From an uncultured Alphaproteobacteria bacterium (GTDB taxonomy: Bacteria > Pseudomonadota > Alphaproteobacteria > RF32 > CAG-239): 60,436 nt of DNA. The stretch's first letter is position 1. Every line of letters begins with the position of its first letter. Location: contig CALXZH010000021.1 of NCBI GenBank assembly GCA_944393175.1, positions 1 to 60,436 on the forward strand. The letters run 5' to 3'. The notes under the pieces were generated by a model that was not told where the DNA came from, searched no databases, and saw only the letters and a list, made by a program, of their open reading frames with translations. Below, in pieces: positions 54,192 through 60,436 of this stretch. A program made the translations under genes and the position numbers.

Positions 54192-55214
54192 ATGTCGAAT
54201 TCCGTTGAAGTAGGAAACATTAAGCCGCGAATTCAATTTAGCGCTGACGGCCAACAAAAAGAATTTCAGTTTTTTTTCAAAATTTATGAACCTGAAAATG
54301 TTAAAGTCTATATTGACGATATTGAACAAACCTCTGGGTATAGTTTGTCTACCACAGATGATGTGCAAGGAGGCGTCGTGACTTTTGATACGGCTCCAGA
54401 AAGCGGCAAACTCGTTACAATATACCGTAATTTGGAACTCAAAAGGACAACTAATTTTAAGGAAGGAGGGCCGTTCAGAAGTTCTAACGTTAACTCTGAA
54501 TTTGATTATCAACTCTCTTGTTTGGAACAGTTGGAAGATTCTATCGGCAGAACAGTAACATTTCCGCAATATGCTCCCACAAATTTGAATATTAATCTTC
54601 CAATGCCTGATGCCGGAAAATCCATTATTTGGAGTGACAGTGAAGATTGTTTGGTTAATTCAGATTATCAGTTTGATAATGTGGTGGATTTGAGTTCCCA
54701 ATACTGCACCAAAACCGGAGAGTATGTGCAACAAGCTACGAACTTACTTATGGAAGTTATTAATAATAAAACCAGTGTGGAAGAACTAAAAACAGATACT
54801 GAAGAAATTAAATCTTCGGCTCAGGACTTTGCTCAACAAGCACAACAATTTGCGCAAGAAGCAGCAGCAAACACCCTCAACAGTTTGTATAATCAAGCCG
54901 AACAATGTGATAGTTTTACAATTACGCTCAAAGACGGCGTAACTATTTATAAAACTCCGCTTATTTCAACCACTACGGATATTACTTTCAATTTCGATGA
55001 ATTATCAAAACACGCGGATATCGTAACTTTTGAGTTGTATTTGTGCTTTAGTGCTTTTGCAACGGTTAATTTTCCGGAGCTTAACATGTCCTGGCTCAAT
55101 ACAAAGACTCCAAATCTTACGCAAAATAATACAATGACCAAGATTTTGGTTTTTCGAAATAAAATTCCCGGTAATTTTGAACAATGGGTGGTTTCTTTGG
55201 AAGGTGGTTTCTAA
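54192..55214 (+). CDS. phage-type tail fibre protein
   Basis: The 340-residue product has an N-terminal T7 gp17-like attachment domain: VKVYIDDIEQTSGYSLST, GGVVTFDTAPESGKLVTIY and RNLELKRTTNFKEGGPF. A coiled region follows, with QDFAQQAQQFAQEAAAN, then a beta-rich C-terminal end. It would bind host or cell surfaces when part of a virion or tailocin. AAGGAG precedes ATG 54192. It starts a four- to five-gene unit and overlaps the next gene (TAATG). Confidence 0.75.
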   Translation: MSNSVEVGNIKPRIQFSADGQQKEFQFFFKIYEPENVKVYIDDIEQTSGYSLSTTDDVQGGVVTFDTAPESGKLVTIYRNLELKRTTNFKEGGPFRSSNVNSEFDYQLSCLEQLEDSIGRTVTFPQYAPTNLNINLPMPDAGKSIIWSDSEDCLVNSDYQFDNVVDLSSQYCTKTGEYVQQATNLLMEVINNKTSVEELKTDTEEIKSSAQDFAQQAQQFAQEAAANTLNSLYNQAEQCDSFTITLKDGVTIYKTPLISTTTDITFNFDELSKHADIVTFELYLCFSAFATVNFPELNMSWLNTKTPNLTQNNTMTKILVFRNKIPGNFEQWVVSLEGGF

Positions 55215-55741
55215 TGACAATAAAATGCAAATTTTCGCCCTTGGGGAAACCTGATGTAGACTATTATTCTCCGGGGGCAATTTTATACGAAAAAGCCGCA
55301 GGAATCGGCAATACTATTCAAGATCAATTACCGATTTATCACGGAGTATTTGAACTGATGTGCTGTTCCGGAGGCGGCGGAAGATGGTGCGGTTGGGGCT
55401 GCAACTATGGTTCTGCCGGCTCATTTTTTAAGGGCGTGGTCTATTTTGATTATGACCAAACTTTAACAATTCAAGTGGGGGGTGCGTCAGATATTGCGAC
55501 TTATAACGGCTATCCTACACATATTGCAAACTGTATTTTTTGTCCGGGCGGATTATCTGCTAACACAAACTGTTTAGGGGATTCCGCTGCCCCTACTCTC
55601 TATGACGGGATGCAAGTCCTAAGCACGGAAATTTGTGCCGGCGGCGTATGTAACGGCGGTTCTCTTTTTCCGGGATTGACATATGGGGCTCATATGAATC
55701 CGGGATATTTAAAACTTACTTACCTCAGACTAGAACCATAA
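55214..55741 (+). CDS. Gly/Cys-rich tail-tip-like protein
   Basis: The 175-residue product starts at ATG 55214, overlapping the previous stop; the frame is open upstream but the overlap is typical of tail genes. It has runs such as CCSGGGGRWCGWGCNYG and CAGGVCNGGSLFPG, plus GGASDIATYNGYPTHI, which resemble Gly-rich tips of phage fibres. The many Cys residues are unusual. The role is inferred from its position. Confidence 0.6.
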   Translation: MTIKCKFSPLGKPDVDYYSPGAILYEKAAGIGNTIQDQLPIYHGVFELMCCSGGGGRWCGWGCNYGSAGSFFKGVVYFDYDQTLTIQVGGASDIATYNGYPTHIANCIFCPGGLSANTNCLGDSAAPTLYDGMQVLSTEICAGGVCNGGSLFPGLTYGAHMNPGYLKLTYLRLEP

Positions 55742-55761
55742 ATATTTTAAGGAGATAAATT

Positions 55762-56163
55762 ATGTCTAACTATGCTAAATTAGTAAACGGAGCTCTTGCT
55801 TTTGCTCCGGCTTCCAAAAACAATACTCTCGGCTATAATCTGGAAACCAACAAAGCTCAACTTTTGGCAGATGGTTATAAACCCGTGGTTAATTTAGAAA
55901 ATAAAGAAAAGTATATGGATTGTGAGGGCATTTACAGCTTTCATTATGAAGAAACCGATGACGCCATTAAAGAAATTGCCGTTTATCATCCATATAATTA
56001 TGCTCAACTCAGAAAAAAGGCATATCCCGATATGTCTGATTTGTGCGACGCTTTGGTTAAGCTCAATTCAAATGATGACAGTCTCAAAGCTGAAGGACAA
56101 GACCAACTCGACACTTATGTTCAAAATTGTTTGAATGTAAAAACAAAATATCCCAAACAATAA
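55762..56163 (+). CDS. tail-assembly-like phage protein
   Basis: The 133-residue product begins with MSNYAKLVNGALAFAPASKN and has a C-terminal helix YAQLRKKAYPDMSDLCDALV, similar to 'YAxLRxxxYP' segments of tail-fibre assembly or DUF4376-type phage proteins. It follows AAGGAG and lies 20 bases after the Gly/Cys-rich gene. A terminator follows. Confidence 0.6.
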   Translation: MSNYAKLVNGALAFAPASKNNTLGYNLETNKAQLLADGYKPVVNLENKEKYMDCEGIYSFHYEETDDAIKEIAVYHPYNYAQLRKKAYPDMSDLCDALVKLNSNDDSLKAEGQDQLDTYVQNCLNVKTKYPKQ

Positions 56164-56177
56164 TCTAACTTTTTTTG

Positions 56178-56207
56178 GAAAGCCTTGAGAAATCAAGGCT
56201 TTCTTTT
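56178..56207 (+). terminator. intrinsic terminator inside the phage-like module
   Basis: GAAAGCCTTGA (56178-56188) pairs with TCAAGGCTTTC (56193-56203), then TTTT. It separates the tail genes from the spanin-like genes, so the latter may need read-through or their own promoter. Confidence 0.8.
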
Positions 56208-56221
56208 GAGGAGGCTTGATT

Positions 56222-56428
56222 ATGATTAAATATGCAATACTCATTATTTTGCTTATGTTATGCGGCTGGCTCATTTATCAACTTGGCCAAAAGCAATGCC
56301 AAACCCAAATTTTAACTCATCAACAGGAAAAGACGCAAAATGTTTCTATGCAAAAAGCTAAAATTTATGCTCGCCCTAATGCCGGCCGTGATGCTTTGCT
56401 TGAGCTCATGCAAAACAATATCCTCTGA
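56222..56428 (+). CDS. possible inner-membrane spanin (Rz-like), short
   Basis: The 68-residue product has an N-terminal transmembrane helix (MIKYAILIILLMLCGWLIY) and a short polar periplasmic tail rich in Gln and Lys. GGAGG precedes ATG 56222. Its end overlaps the start of the next lipoprotein gene in another frame, as in Rz/Rz1 pairs. At 68 residues it is shorter than typical Rz proteins. Confidence 0.55.
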   Translation: MIKYAILIILLMLCGWLIYQLGQKQCQTQILTHQQEKTQNVSMQKAKIYARPNAGRDALLELMQNNIL

Positions 56429-56597
56429 ATATACTTTCCCTTGTCCGGTTTATCCCATTGCGGGAGAAAAAGTCGCACAAGAGCTTAAAAAAGCTGATTA
56501 TGCCTCTTTTCCTTATACTTGGGAGTGGATTGGACGTATTAATAAACTGAGACAAGAGCTTGAACTATGTCAGGGGTCGAAATTTTTAAAACAATAA
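56367..56597 (+). CDS. possible outer-membrane spanin lipoprotein (Rz1-like)
   Basis: The 76-residue product overlaps the preceding gene in the +1 frame. It starts with MLALMPAVMLCLSSC, a lipoprotein signal with lipobox Cys15. The mature part has CPVYPIAGEKVAQELKKADY and ends with helix RINKLRQELELC. Overlapping Rz/Rz1 spanins fuse the two membranes at phage lysis. The start could also be upstream at 56340. The frame is continuous and the overlap is the strongest evidence. Confidence 0.6.
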   Translation: MLALMPAVMLCLSSCKTISSEYTFPCPVYPIAGEKVAQELKKADYASFPYTWEWIGRINKLRQELELCQGSKFLKQ

Positions 56598-56629
56598 TTA
56601 TGTTATCATATTATTTGAGGAGAATTACG

Positions 56630-57049
56630 ATGATACATACTGTTATAAAATTTTTTTGCTTGCTGGGAGTTGGCTTGACTCTTTCTGCCTGCGCTTCAAC
56701 GCAAAAATATGATCAAATGCTTAATTCTTGGGTGGGTAAACCTGAAACGGCTTTACTGAAATCTTGGGGGGCGCCAAGTGCTCGAAAAATTAATGCCGAT
56801 GGTTCGCAAGTCATTACATTTACGCAAGTGCAAGATATAACAGTTCCTTCCGAATTTTATCTCTATAACCCATATTCTTTACAGGGTAATGTGTCCGTTT
56901 ATGCTCCTTTTGACGGAGATTACGCATTTACACCTTATGCACAAAACCTTGGCGTTACTCAAGAATATATTTGCCAGACCTCATTTTATATTCAAAACAA
57001 TATTGTGACCGGTTGGAAGTGGAAAGGAAATAATTGTTTTGCAGAATAA
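56630..57049 (+). CDS. small lipoprotein, unknown
   Basis: The 139-residue product has a lipoprotein signal with LTLSAC (lipobox Cys about 20) and a mature part that begins STQKYDQMLNSWVGKPETAL then LKSWGAPSARKINADGSQVI. The pattern WxGKPxxxLxxxWGxP is seen in BamE/SmpA-like and other small lipoproteins that assist outer-membrane assembly. GAGGAGAA supports ATG 56630 over the earlier frame start at 56567. It lies just after the spanin-like gene but has its own ribosome-binding site. Confidence 0.7.
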   Translation: MIHTVIKFFCLLGVGLTLSACASTQKYDQMLNSWVGKPETALLKSWGAPSARKINADGSQVITFTQVQDITVPSEFYLYNPYSLQGNVSVYAPFDGDYAFTPYAQNLGVTQEYICQTSFYIQNNIVTGWKWKGNNCFAE

Positions 57050-57146
57050 TTTTAAATTTCTGTCTTGAGGTAACCAATTCTTAACCTAAATATGGTGCAA
57101 TCTTTATAATAATTTTTTCTATTATATTTTGTTTGGGACTGTCAAA

Positions 57147-57467
57147 ATGGGGGTACTTTTAGACTTACAGGCCAAATTTAAAAATTCACTTTGGCTGATT
57201 GTCGTGTTTCTCATCTTTATCTATTTCAGTTTTTATACTGTTAACGGTGAAAGAGGATTACTCCGTTATATGTACCTTAGTAAGGAAATAAAATACGCGC
57301 AGTCTCTGGCTGATAAATATAGCCATGAGAAAAAAATGTTGGAGCAAAAAGTGCGTTTGCTGTCTTCCAATAGTTTGGATTTGGATATGCTTGAAGAAAG
57401 AACAAGAGTAGTTCTCAATTATGCAGCTGACGATGAATTTGTTATTCTGGATGATATTTCAGAATAA
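57147..57467 (+). CDS. ftsB: septum formation initiator FtsB/DivIC family
   Basis: The 106-residue product has a transmembrane helix (about 12-32) followed by a coiled coil (YMYLSKEIKYAQSLADKYSH, KKMLEQKVRLLSSNSLDLDM) and LEERTRVVLNYAADDEFVIL, the FtsB/DivIC signature of alphaproteobacteria. FtsB links FtsL and FtsQ at the septum. The frame opens 18 bases earlier; ATG 57147 is preferred by alignment to the family, though no strong ribosome-binding site is seen. Confidence 0.85.
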   Translation: MGVLLDLQAKFKNSLWLIVVFLIFIYFSFYTVNGERGLLRYMYLSKEIKYAQSLADKYSHEKKMLEQKVRLLSSNSLDLDMLEERTRVVLNYAADDEFVILDDISE

Positions 57468-57611
57468 AAAAGCCTTCAAAATCAGATAGTTATCTTAGAT
57501 TCTGGATAAAATTATAAAAAGTTCTGTATTTTTTACAAAAAATTTGCTATGTTTGGTGGTAGTTTTGTATTAACAGTGAGTTACATCCTTTTTTGTATGT
57601 AATGTTGGTAT

Positions 57612-58817
57612 ATGAGTAACGACCCTTTTAATTCTAGAGATTTTTATAGCGAAAAGCAGCCCTTATTTTCTACCAAGGAAATTATTTTTCGTTCACAGGG
57701 GCGTGCAAAAGTTTTACAAATTTCATCTCGCGCTCAGGTCATTTTTTTGGCAATCATCTTATTTATTGCCTGCTGGAGTTTTTATTCTTACCATATGTAC
57801 CATAAGTCCGGTCGTATCTTAAAAGATAAAGACGTGGAACTCGTTGAAACACGTGATGCGTATGTGGATTTAATGACTGATTTTATGGCCTTACACAAAA
57901 ATATCGGGGCAATGCTTAACTCCATTGATTCAAAAAAAAATAAAGATATTGAAAAATATCGCAAGCAGGCCATGTTGGTGGAAGATAAAATTAAACAAAT
58001 AACCGCAAAAAAAGATTGGCTAGATGCGGGGGATGTTGATGAAAAGACATCTCTTACAGAAGCTCTGCTCCAACGCGATTTAGCTGCATCCGAACGAGAT
58101 GAGCTGCGCGAACAAATTTCCTCTTTGGAAGAAACAATTGATGAATTAAAAGCCGCTGAGCTGGAAGTTTTAGATAAAGTAAAATCTTTATCTTCAAAAG
58201 AGTTAAACAAAATTAAGGGGGTCTTTTCCGATATTAATAAGCCCCTAAAACGTAAAGGGCTGTATTTTAATCCTCTTGCCAATTCTAAGAAAAAAAATTC
58301 TAAAGGCGGCCCTTATATTCCTCAGAAAAATAAAGTAAAAGATAAAAATCTTAATGAAAAAGTTTCTGATATATTTCAAAATGTTGATGACACCCTATAT
58401 TATAAAGAAGTAATAAAATCCGTTCCTATCGGCAAACCGGTTTGGAGTTATTGGGTTACGTCTCAATATGGCAAAAGAACTGACCCTTTTAAGAAAACAA
58501 AGGCTACGCATAAGGGGGTTGATTTAGCCAGCAGAACCGGTAATAAAATCAATATTCGTGCAAAAGGAAAAGTAACCCGCGCCGAATATGCCGGTGGATA
58601 TGGTAATTTGGTTGTGGTTGACCATGGCAACGGATTTCAAACAAAATATGCCCATTTAAATAAAATTTATGTAAAAAAAGGTGCATATTTGGAAATTGGT
58701 GATACAATAGGTGAAGTGGGTACTACCGGACGCTCAACCGGACCGCATCTGCATTATGAAATTTTGTTTCAAGGAAGAGATGTTGATCCGCTGCCTTTTA
58801 TAAAGGCTAAAATTTAG
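57612..58817 (+). CDS. M23-family (LytM) peptidoglycan peptidase
   Basis: The 401-residue product has a short cytosolic start, a transmembrane helix (about 43-62), a long coiled coil (about 75-200) and a C-terminal M23/LytM domain. The zinc ligands are in THKGVDLAS (H, D) and GPHLHYEI (H-x-H). All catalytic positions appear to be present, so it may hydrolyse peptide cross-links, or activate other hydrolases. It lies directly before a bactofilin gene, the usual pairing in alphaproteobacteria, which ties it to cell shape. Confidence 0.9.
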   Translation: MSNDPFNSRDFYSEKQPLFSTKEIIFRSQGRAKVLQISSRAQVIFLAIILFIACWSFYSYHMYHKSGRILKDKDVELVETRDAYVDLMTDFMALHKNIGAMLNSIDSKKNKDIEKYRKQAMLVEDKIKQITAKKDWLDAGDVDEKTSLTEALLQRDLAASERDELREQISSLEETIDELKAAELEVLDKVKSLSSKELNKIKGVFSDINKPLKRKGLYFNPLANSKKKNSKGGPYIPQKNKVKDKNLNEKVSDIFQNVDDTLYYKEVIKSVPIGKPVWSYWVTSQYGKRTDPFKKTKATHKGVDLASRTGNKINIRAKGKVTRAEYAGGYGNLVVVDHGNGFQTKYAHLNKIYVKKGAYLEIGDTIGEVGTTGRSTGPHLHYEILFQGRDVDPLPFIKAKI

Positions 58818-58829
58818 GAGATTAACAAA

Positions 58830-59285
58830 ATGAAAAAATTAAGAAAAATGTTATATCTGAAATTTGCTCGCAAATTCAATAAAAATGCCGAGGCTTTGCC
58901 GGTTCCTTCAATTATTAGTCAAAATACAAAAGTGAACGGCGATATTCTCAGCGATGGAATTATTCATGTCGACGGTCACGTTGAAGGTGATATTAGTTGT
59001 GAAGAACTGGTTATCGGAATTAAAGGTTCCGTCGTCGGGAAAGTTACTGCAAATCACTTGCATTTATATGGTGTGTTACAAGGTCAGGCAATAGTTGATC
59101 AATTGTTTATTGCCAAAACAGCAAAACTTATCGGTGATGCCGTTCATAACTCTATTGCCATTGAACCGGGAGCTTATATTGACGGTCATTGTATTCGCAC
59201 AGGGGCTCCTATTCCTGCGGAACAAAGCAAGCCTGATTTATTAATTACCGATAATAGGTCAATGAAAAAAGACGCTAAAAAATAA
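58830..59285 (+). CDS. bactofilin family cytoskeletal protein
   Basis: The 151-residue product has a basic N-terminus (about 1-28) followed by a bactofilin (DUF583) beta-helix: repeats such as SIISQNTKVNGDILSDGIIH, VDGHVEGDISCEELVIG and VTANHLHLYGVLQG. Bactofilins polymerise and direct local peptidoglycan synthesis. It starts 12 bases after the M23 peptidase gene, with which it forms an operon. Confidence 0.9.
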   Translation: MKKLRKMLYLKFARKFNKNAEALPVPSIISQNTKVNGDILSDGIIHVDGHVEGDISCEELVIGIKGSVVGKVTANHLHLYGVLQGQAIVDQLFIAKTAKLIGDAVHNSIAIEPGAYIDGHCIRTGAPIPAEQSKPDLLITDNRSMKKDAKK

Positions 59286-59300
59286 AGGTAATTGCTTATT

Positions 59301-59786
59301 ATGGCTAAAAAACTCAGCAAATCAGACTTTATCAGTACGGGAAGCGTGGCTCAAAACAGACGCGCTTTCTTTGATTATGAGATTACAGAAAAATTCACGG
59401 CCGGTTTGGAATTAACCGGGACTGAAGTGAAATCTCTCAGACTCGGACATGCCAATATTAATGACGCTTTTGGTATTGAAAAAGACGGCGAACTCTATAT
59501 CTCGAATATGTTTATTGCCGAATATGCCAACAAAGGCTACCAAAGCCATGCCGAAAAGAGAGACCGCAAACTTTTGCTCACCAAAAAAGAAATCAATAAC
59601 ATCATCAGCGAATTATCGCGCAAAGGCGCAACCTTGGTGGCGATTAACCTCTTTTTTAACAATAAAGGGCGCGCCAAACTTGAAATCGGCTTAGGACGAG
59701 GCAAGAAGCTCTTTGACAAACGCGAAACCCAAAAAGAAAGAGATTGGAATCGCGATAAGCAACGTATTCTGGCCAGCAATCGCTAA
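59301..59786 (+). CDS. smpB: SsrA-binding protein SmpB
   Basis: SmpB brings tmRNA to stalled ribosomes in trans-translation. The 161-residue protein has YEITEKFTAGLELTGTEVKS, LRLGHANINDAFG, GELYISNMFIAEYANKGY and KLEIGLGRGKKLFDKRET, followed by the basic C-terminal helix DWNRDKQRILASN. ATG 59301 is preferred; a TTG at 59292 would add three residues. The tmRNA gene itself is not seen in this window. It follows the bactofilin gene by 15 bases. Confidence 0.95.
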   Translation: MAKKLSKSDFISTGSVAQNRRAFFDYEITEKFTAGLELTGTEVKSLRLGHANINDAFGIEKDGELYISNMFIAEYANKGYQSHAEKRDRKLLLTKKEINNIISELSRKGATLVAINLFFNNKGRAKLEIGLGRGKKLFDKRETQKERDWNRDKQRILASNR

Positions 59787-59796
59787 TTTTAGAAAT

Positions 59797-59824
59797 AAGG
59801 GCGGAGAAATCTCCGCCCCTTTTA
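59797..59824. terminator. bidirectional intrinsic terminator
   Basis: AAGGGCGGAG (59797-59806) pairs with CTCCGCCCCTT (59811-59821), then T residues, between smpB and the convergent lipoprotein gene. Confidence 0.85.
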
Positions 59825-60241
59825 TTATTTGCTCGGTTGCATATTCAGATTTACTTCTTCGTCGAGGTAATACATATCTCCCGTCAAAGGATCAATTATC
59901 AGATAACCAATTAGCCCGCCAATCACCAAATTTCCGGCATAATACCAACCGCTCACATGCCAATCGATTACAGAGCTTTGCGTTTTAAAGCCATCTTTAG
60001 AGGCTGTAATTTCGTATTTTTGCGGGTCAAAATATCCACCTGCAGATGTTTTGAGATTAATGGTTGTCGGGGTTGTGCCCTCAAAAACAACATTTCCTTT
60101 TTTATCCGTTATCTTGATTTGTACATCTTCAACATTGGCTCTAATCGGGATAGATTGATTGTTTTCCCTCATAATGGTAGCACATGAGCTTAAAAATCCG
60201 ACAAATATTCCAAAAGTTAAAATTAAAAACAGTTTTTTCAT
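59825..60241 (-). CDS. lipoprotein with PEGA-like beta domain
   Basis: The 138-residue product has a lipoprotein signal FGIFVGFLSSC (lipobox Cys20) and a mature part with VQIKITDKKGNVVFEGTTPT, YEITASKDGFKTQSSVIDW and a hydrophobic Gly-rich segment (NLVIGGLIGYLIIDPLTG). The beta part resembles PEGA-type domains seen on surface lipoproteins; the hydrophobic end is common in a family of unknown lipoproteins. No partner is suggested by neighbours. Confidence 0.7.
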   Translation of the reverse strand: MKKLFLILTFGIFVGFLSSCATIMRENNQSIPIRANVEDVQIKITDKKGNVVFEGTTPTTINLKTSAGGYFDPQKYEITASKDGFKTQSSVIDWHVSGWYYAGNLVIGGLIGYLIIDPLTGDMYYLDEEVNLNMQPSK

Positions 60242-60243
60242 TT

Positions 60244-60309
60244 GAACATCCTTCTATAAAAGTTAAAACAAAACCCGCACTTTCTTAAGTAAAAGGCGGG
60301 CGGATGTTC
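60244..60309 (-). promoter_or_regulatory. nested inverted repeat upstream of the lipoprotein gene
   Basis: GAACATCC (60244-60251) pairs with GGATGTTC (60302-60309). Inside, CCCGC (60274-60278) pairs with GCGGG (60296-60300). On the minus strand the inner stem is followed by TTTTGTTTT, like a terminator, and the outer arms surround the ribosome-binding site. It could be an attenuator of the lipoprotein gene. Confidence 0.5.
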
Positions 60310-60348
60310 GAAAACCGTACAAAAACAAAAATAACTTATTGATTTATA

Positions 60349-60357
60349 TGGTATAAT
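60349..60357 (+). promoter_or_regulatory. extended -10 promoter
   Basis: TGGTATAAT matches the extended -10 consensus (TGnTATAAT). No clear -35 is seen. It would drive the plus-strand frame starting at 60409. Confidence 0.45.
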
Positions 60358-60408
60358 TTCACGATTTTTACATTTGAAACTTGCTGTGACATAAGGGTGA
60401 TACAGCAG

Positions 60409-60436
60409 ATGGTAAAAAAACAAAACAGGTTATTTT
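60409..60436 (+). CDS. possible start of a gene cut by the right edge
   Basis: ATG 60409 begins an open frame (MVKKQNRLF) that runs off the window. It lies about 50 bp after an extended -10 promoter and after AAGGGTG. Nine residues are too few to assign a family. Confidence 0.35.

Noticed and set aside
59787..60436. tmRNA gene next to smpB
   Set aside because: No tRNA-Ala-like ends or tag-coding frame were found in the sequence after smpB; the region holds a terminator and a lipoprotein gene.

Overview
The window reads as a chromosomal segment of an AT-rich alphaproteobacterium, probably an uncultured or host-associated (gut-type) lineage. The evidence is a PopZ/DUF2497 polar-organiser gene between tolC and valS, a zinc-ribbon (MJ0042)/ftsE/ftsX/ydcF/plsC/DUF2125 neighbourhood, an ftsB gene of the alphaproteobacterial type, an M23 peptidase-bactofilin pair, and a lexA gene preceded by the alphaproteobacterial LexA box (GTTC-N7-GTTC, read on the minus strand). 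The lineage is inferred; no rRNA is present to confirm it. Most genes are densely packed, short-spaced and closed by strong intrinsic terminators, many of them bidirectional.

Layout. 1-5.5 kb is an accessory stretch of single genes, most with their own promoter or terminator: OmpH/Skp-like proteins (one truncated), a NUDIX hydrolase, small unknown proteins, a SAM methyltransferase, an alpha/beta hydrolase and a class D (OXA-type) beta-lactamase. They are separated by repeated intergenic sequence. 5.5-10.9 kb holds a cyclophilin-like/ABM pair under a promoter with a palindrome, an unknown 329-aa protein, a small membrane protein, a DUF5131 protein, a second NUDIX hydrolase, an AstE/aspartoacylase-like peptidase and a GNAT acetyltransferase, followed by a candidate small RNA or leader. 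11-26.6 kb is housekeeping: trpS, a YibQ-like deacetylase, lysS, a possible lysozyme-like protein, lexA, a LuxR-type response regulator, dCMP deaminase, eno, an MBL hydrolase, valS, popZ and tolC. 26.8-37.4 kb carries glycogen phosphorylase, pgk and gap, interleaved with three secreted cysteine-rich proteins and a 730-aa cytosolic protein. 37.5-54 kb is mostly housekeeping (argS, nitroreductase, ftsEX region, rsmD, rluB-type, tadA, mutY, tRNA-Thr, an MscS-family channel) plus a 472-aa repeat protein and a catalytically degenerate Asd homologue. 54-56.6 kb is a compact phage-derived module: tail fibre, Gly/Cys-rich tip-like protein, tail-assembly-like protein and an overlapping spanin-like pair. 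56.6-60.4 kb returns to cell-envelope functions (lipoproteins, FtsB, M23 peptidase, bactofilin) and smpB.

How the genes fit together. eno, gap, pgk and glgP indicate glycolysis fed partly from glycogen. ftsEX, ftsB, the LytM-domain M23 peptidase, the bactofilin and popZ form a division, morphology and polarity set. lexA with its operator shows an SOS circuit. The least explained parts are the family of secreted proteins sharing a cysteine module (29.5, 30.4 and 35.9 kb), the two large cytosolic proteins sharing a repeated domain (31-33 and 47.7-49.2 kb), the Asd-like pseudoenzyme, the enolase cysteine tail, and two promoter-hairpin-terminator elements (10.9 and 54.1 kb) that could be small RNAs or attenuators.
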